Origin: Hydrogenophilus thermoluteolus
Lineage (GTDB): Bacteria; Pseudomonadota; Gammaproteobacteria; Burkholderiales; Rhodocyclaceae
Length of the DNA: 64,000 bases
Reading direction: 5' to 3'
Assembly (NCBI RefSeq): GCF_003574215.1
Contig: NZ_AP018558.1
Span: forward strand, 2,159,144-2,223,143
The notes beneath the pieces are model-generated. The model was not told where the DNA came from, made no database searches, and saw only the letters and a program-made list of their open reading frames with translations. The translations under genes were made by a program, and so were the position numbers. Of this stretch, positions 61,870 through 64,000 are shown piece by piece; position 1 is the first letter of the stretch; every line of letters starts with the position of its first letter.

Positions 61870-61894
61870 TGACAGGAAGATGACAAAATGGTCA
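61870..61894. promoter_or_regulatory. Candidate CopR-binding repeats
   Basis: TGACA occurs at 61870-61874 and 61881-61885, 11 bases (one helical turn) apart, followed by GTCA at 61891-61894, which forms a partial dyad with the second copy. OmpR-family regulators often bind such spaced repeats, and E. coli CusR recognises a TGACA-containing box. The elements overlap the copR ribosome-binding site and start codon, so some of the pattern may be coincidence. Confidence 0.35.
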
Positions 61895-62568
61895 GAAAAC
61901 TCCTTTTGATCGAAGACGAACCCAAAACCGGCGCCTATCTCAAAAAAGGGCTGCACGAAGCTGGCTACAATGTGGAATGGGTACAAGACGGCATCGATGG
62001 CCTTCATTTGGCTCGCGAAATCCCTTTCGATCTCATCATCCTCGACGTGATGCTCCCTGGCCTCGACGGTTGGCAAGTGCTGGCCAGACTTCGGTCAGAA
62101 GGGATCACCACCCCAACGCTCTACCTCACGGCACGAGACCGGGTCGAAGATCGGGTCAAAGGGTTGGAAATGGGCGCTGACGACTACCTCGTCAAACCGT
62201 TTTCGTTCGCCGAATTGCTCGCCCGTGTCCGAACGATCCTCAGACGGGGCGGTCAGAGCCTTTCCTCCACGATTTTGCGCGCTGCGGACCTGGAACTCGA
62301 TCTGTTGCGCCGTCGCGTGTGCCGCGGAGGGGAGACCATCGCGCTCACCGCAAAGGAGTTCGCTTTGCTCGAACTGCTCCTGCGTCGGCAGGGAGAGGTT
62401 CTACCGCGCTCACTGATCGCGTCGCAAGTTTGGGAAATCGACTTTGAATGCGACAGCAACGTGATCGAAGTTGCGATCCGACGGCTGCGTCAAAAGATCG
62501 ACGAGGGGCGCACGCCGAAATTGATTCACACCGTTCGCGGGATGGGTTACGTCTTGGAAGCGCGATAG
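61888..62568 (+). CDS. copR: Copper-responsive OmpR-family response regulator CopR/CusR
   Basis: This 226-residue regulator has a receiver domain (acidic Glu9/Asp10, phospho-acceptor Asp53 in ILDVMLPG, Lys in LVKPFSF) and an OmpR/PhoB winged helix (about 127-223, with LTAKEFALLELLLRRQGEVL and GRTPKLIHTVRGMGYVLE). It matches the heavy-metal (CusR/CopR) subfamily in length. It is divergent from copA and 12 bases upstream of copS, and presumably activates both directions on excess copper. Confidence 0.93.
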   Translation: MVRKLLLIEDEPKTGAYLKKGLHEAGYNVEWVQDGIDGLHLAREIPFDLIILDVMLPGLDGWQVLARLRSEGITTPTLYLTARDRVEDRVKGLEMGADDYLVKPFSFAELLARVRTILRRGGQSLSSTILRAADLELDLLRRRVCRGGETIALTAKEFALLELLLRRQGEVLPRSLIASQVWEIDFECDSNVIEVAIRRLRQKIDEGRTPKLIHTVRGMGYVLEAR

Positions 62569-62580
62569 GCGAGACAGATC

Positions 62581-63984
62581 GTGAAAATTCGCCGATCGCT
62601 CACCGCCAAACTCGTCTTGCTCTTTGCACTCATCACGATCAGCGCGATTTTCGGACTGGCGGGTTTGGTCACGCTTCTGAGCGACGAACATTTCGTCCGT
62701 CTCGATCAACAAACCCTCAACGACAAACGGGCGTTGATCTTGGAGCTCTTGCAGCGCGCCAACTCGACCGACGACGCGCTGTGGTTACTCCAAGAGGCAC
62801 TGAATCACCACCCTGGACTGGTGGTCGCAGTCAGAACCGAAAACGGCAGACTCCTCTTCGCCAACAACCGCCAGTTCTCATGGGATCAAACCGTGACCAA
62901 AGACAGGAAAGGGTGGGAAGAGTGGCACAGCGCGGGAAAAATTTATCGCGCTTTCTCATTCACCGTTTCGCCCCACTTTGCACCGAACACCGCATGGACC
63001 ATCCAGATCGCGGTCGATACCGAGACCCACACCCGGTTTTTGCAGACGTTTCATCAGCAAATCCTCTTCTATGCGTTGCTCGCCAGCGCCCTTTCCGTCG
63101 GAATCGGTTGGTGGGTCGTCTATCGCGGTTTGGCTTCGTTACGGACGATTCGCCAGCACGCCACGATGATCTCCCAAAACCATCTCGATCGGCGGCTCGA
63201 TGATTCTGCGATGCCTGAGGAGATCGCAACGGTTGCCCAAGAGCTCAATCGCATGCTCGATCGGCTGCAAACTGCGTTCGTTCGCCTCGAAACGTTCTCT
63301 GCCCATTTGGCGCACGAAATGCGCACCCCGCTCAGCAACCTCCTCACCCAAACACAGGTTGCGCTGCACAGTGAGCGCGATCCCGAAACCTACCGCGAGA
63401 TCTTGGCCTCGAATGTCGAAGAGATCGACCGATTGAGCCGAATGGTCAGCGAGATGCTCTATTTGGCCAAACTGGGTTATTCCGAAACGACCCTCGCCAA
63501 GGAGCGCTTTCTGCTCGAAATCGAACTGGGCAATTTGGTCGAATTTTTCGAACCCCTTGCCGAAGAGAAAGGAATCAGCTTGATCGTAGCGGGAAAGGGA
63601 GCGATCGTGGCCGACCGAATGCAGCTTCGCCGCGCTGTCAGCAACCTGCTCTCCAACGCGATTCGCCACGCCGATCCGGGAACATCGGTTACGCTGGAAA
63701 TCGGCGAAACGAATGGGCAACGAACCTTGTCCGTCACCAATGTCGGGGAACCGATCGCGCCTGAGCACCTTCCTTATCTTTTCGATCCCTTCTACCGCGT
63801 CGCCTCAGAAACCCCGTCCGAATCGATCACCGGATTGGGTTTGGGGTTGGCGATCGTCCGAGCGATCGTCGTCGCGCATGGGGGGTCGATTTCGGTTACG
63901 TCGCGGGAGGGCCTGACCCGTTTTCTCCTCACCTTCCCACACTCCGACCCGGACAGGCCGTCACTGCACAACCGCTGTGGATAA
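62581..63984 (+). CDS. copS: Heavy-metal sensor histidine kinase CopS/CusS
   Basis: This 467-residue inner-membrane kinase has helices at about 10-35 and 158-180 flanking a periplasmic sensor of about 120 residues, then HAMP, HisKA with His245 (AHLAHEMRTPLSNLL), and HATPase (NLLSNAIRHADP, GLGLGLAIVRAIV). It phosphorylates CopR when periplasmic copper rises. The start is GTG. Its last two codons and stop (TGT GGA TAA) are a perfect DnaA box, so the gene ends in replication-origin-like DNA. Confidence 0.92.
   Translation: MKIRRSLTAKLVLLFALITISAIFGLAGLVTLLSDEHFVRLDQQTLNDKRALILELLQRANSTDDALWLLQEALNHHPGLVVAVRTENGRLLFANNRQFSWDQTVTKDRKGWEEWHSAGKIYRAFSFTVSPHFAPNTAWTIQIAVDTETHTRFLQTFHQQILFYALLASALSVGIGWWVVYRGLASLRTIRQHATMISQNHLDRRLDDSAMPEEIATVAQELNRMLDRLQTAFVRLETFSAHLAHEMRTPLSNLLTQTQVALHSERDPETYREILASNVEEIDRLSRMVSEMLYLAKLGYSETTLAKERFLLEIELGNLVEFFEPLAEEKGISLIVAGKGAIVADRMQLRRAVSNLLSNAIRHADPGTSVTLEIGETNGQRTLSVTNVGEPIAPEHLPYLFDPFYRVASETPSESITGLGLGLAIVRAIVVAHGGSISVTSREGLTRFLLTFPHSDPDRPSLHNRCG
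63976..63984 (-). promoter_or_regulatory. Consensus DnaA box at the copS 3' end
   Basis: TGTGGATAA on the plus strand is the exact complement of the DnaA box TTATCCACA. With rpmH, rnpA, yidC, mnmE and two parS sites nearby, it is probably the first box of oriC, which would continue past the window edge. Confidence 0.6.
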
Positions 63985-64000
63985 CTTCTCGCTCATCCCC

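Overview
The window is GC-rich, densely coded chromosomal DNA from a betaproteobacterium. Supporting traits are a two-domain RibB with a GTP-cyclohydrolase-II-like tail, the rsmB-DUF4390-ntrY-ntrX-trkA-trkH gene order, the Acidithiobacillus-type GshA followed by GshB, and the mnmE-yidC-yidD-rnpA-rpmH block. A thermophilic Hydrogenophilus/Tepidiphilus-like organism is my best guess, but that is inference. No rRNA, tRNA, insertion sequence, prophage or CRISPR array is visible. No stretch over 300 bases lacks a gene; the longest gaps are about 100-160 bases and hold promoters, hairpins or palindromes.

Layout. 1-2200 (minus): riboflavin genes ribE-ribBX, running by 4-base overlaps into a DUF4258/DUF2283 toxin-antitoxin-like pair cut by the window edge. 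2328-2759: a small unknown cytosolic protein. 2809-10087 (minus): ubiB, an ATP-grasp protein, tamA and tamB, transcribed away from thiI (10179-11636). 11590-16402: an AI-2E-type permease, argS, a SPOR protein, dsbA and a PilZ protein. 16404-21760 (minus): a MacAB/TolC-like efflux set with the ATPase and permease as separate genes, then mobA. 21787-28242 (minus): a fused indolepyruvate:ferredoxin oxidoreductase, a DsrE-like protein and a double AAA+ ATPase. 28306-34547 (mostly plus): hslR, thrH, purU, the HU gene, gshA-gshB and apbE. 34537-38203 (minus): an unknown protein, a P-type-ATPase homologue that has lost its catalytic residues, and a chaperedoxin-like thioredoxin. 38360-40354: a chemotaxis receptor.

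40356-57545 (minus) is an origin-proximal housekeeping stretch: rpmH, rnpA, yidD, yidC, mnmE, a TauE-like exporter, speD-speE, rsmB, a DUF4390 protein, the NtrY/NtrX pair, trkA-trkH, hemE and priA. Two ParB-binding parS palindromes lie here, each containing the GTG start codon of a gene (rsmB, mnmE) in the same register.

57643-63984 is a copper-resistance module: the copA-copB-led minus-strand genes with a His/Met-rich protein, a cytochrome c and a DUF411 protein, divergent from the two-component pair copR-copS. It lies where dnaA/oriC normally adjoins rpmH. The last copS codons and its stop form a perfect DnaA box, so the origin probably begins at the right edge.

The most unusual items are the catalytically dead P-type ATPase in an operon with a thioredoxin/TPR protein, an NtrX-like regulator without an AAA+ motor, the parS-embedded start codons, and the copper module inserted between rpmH and the presumed origin.
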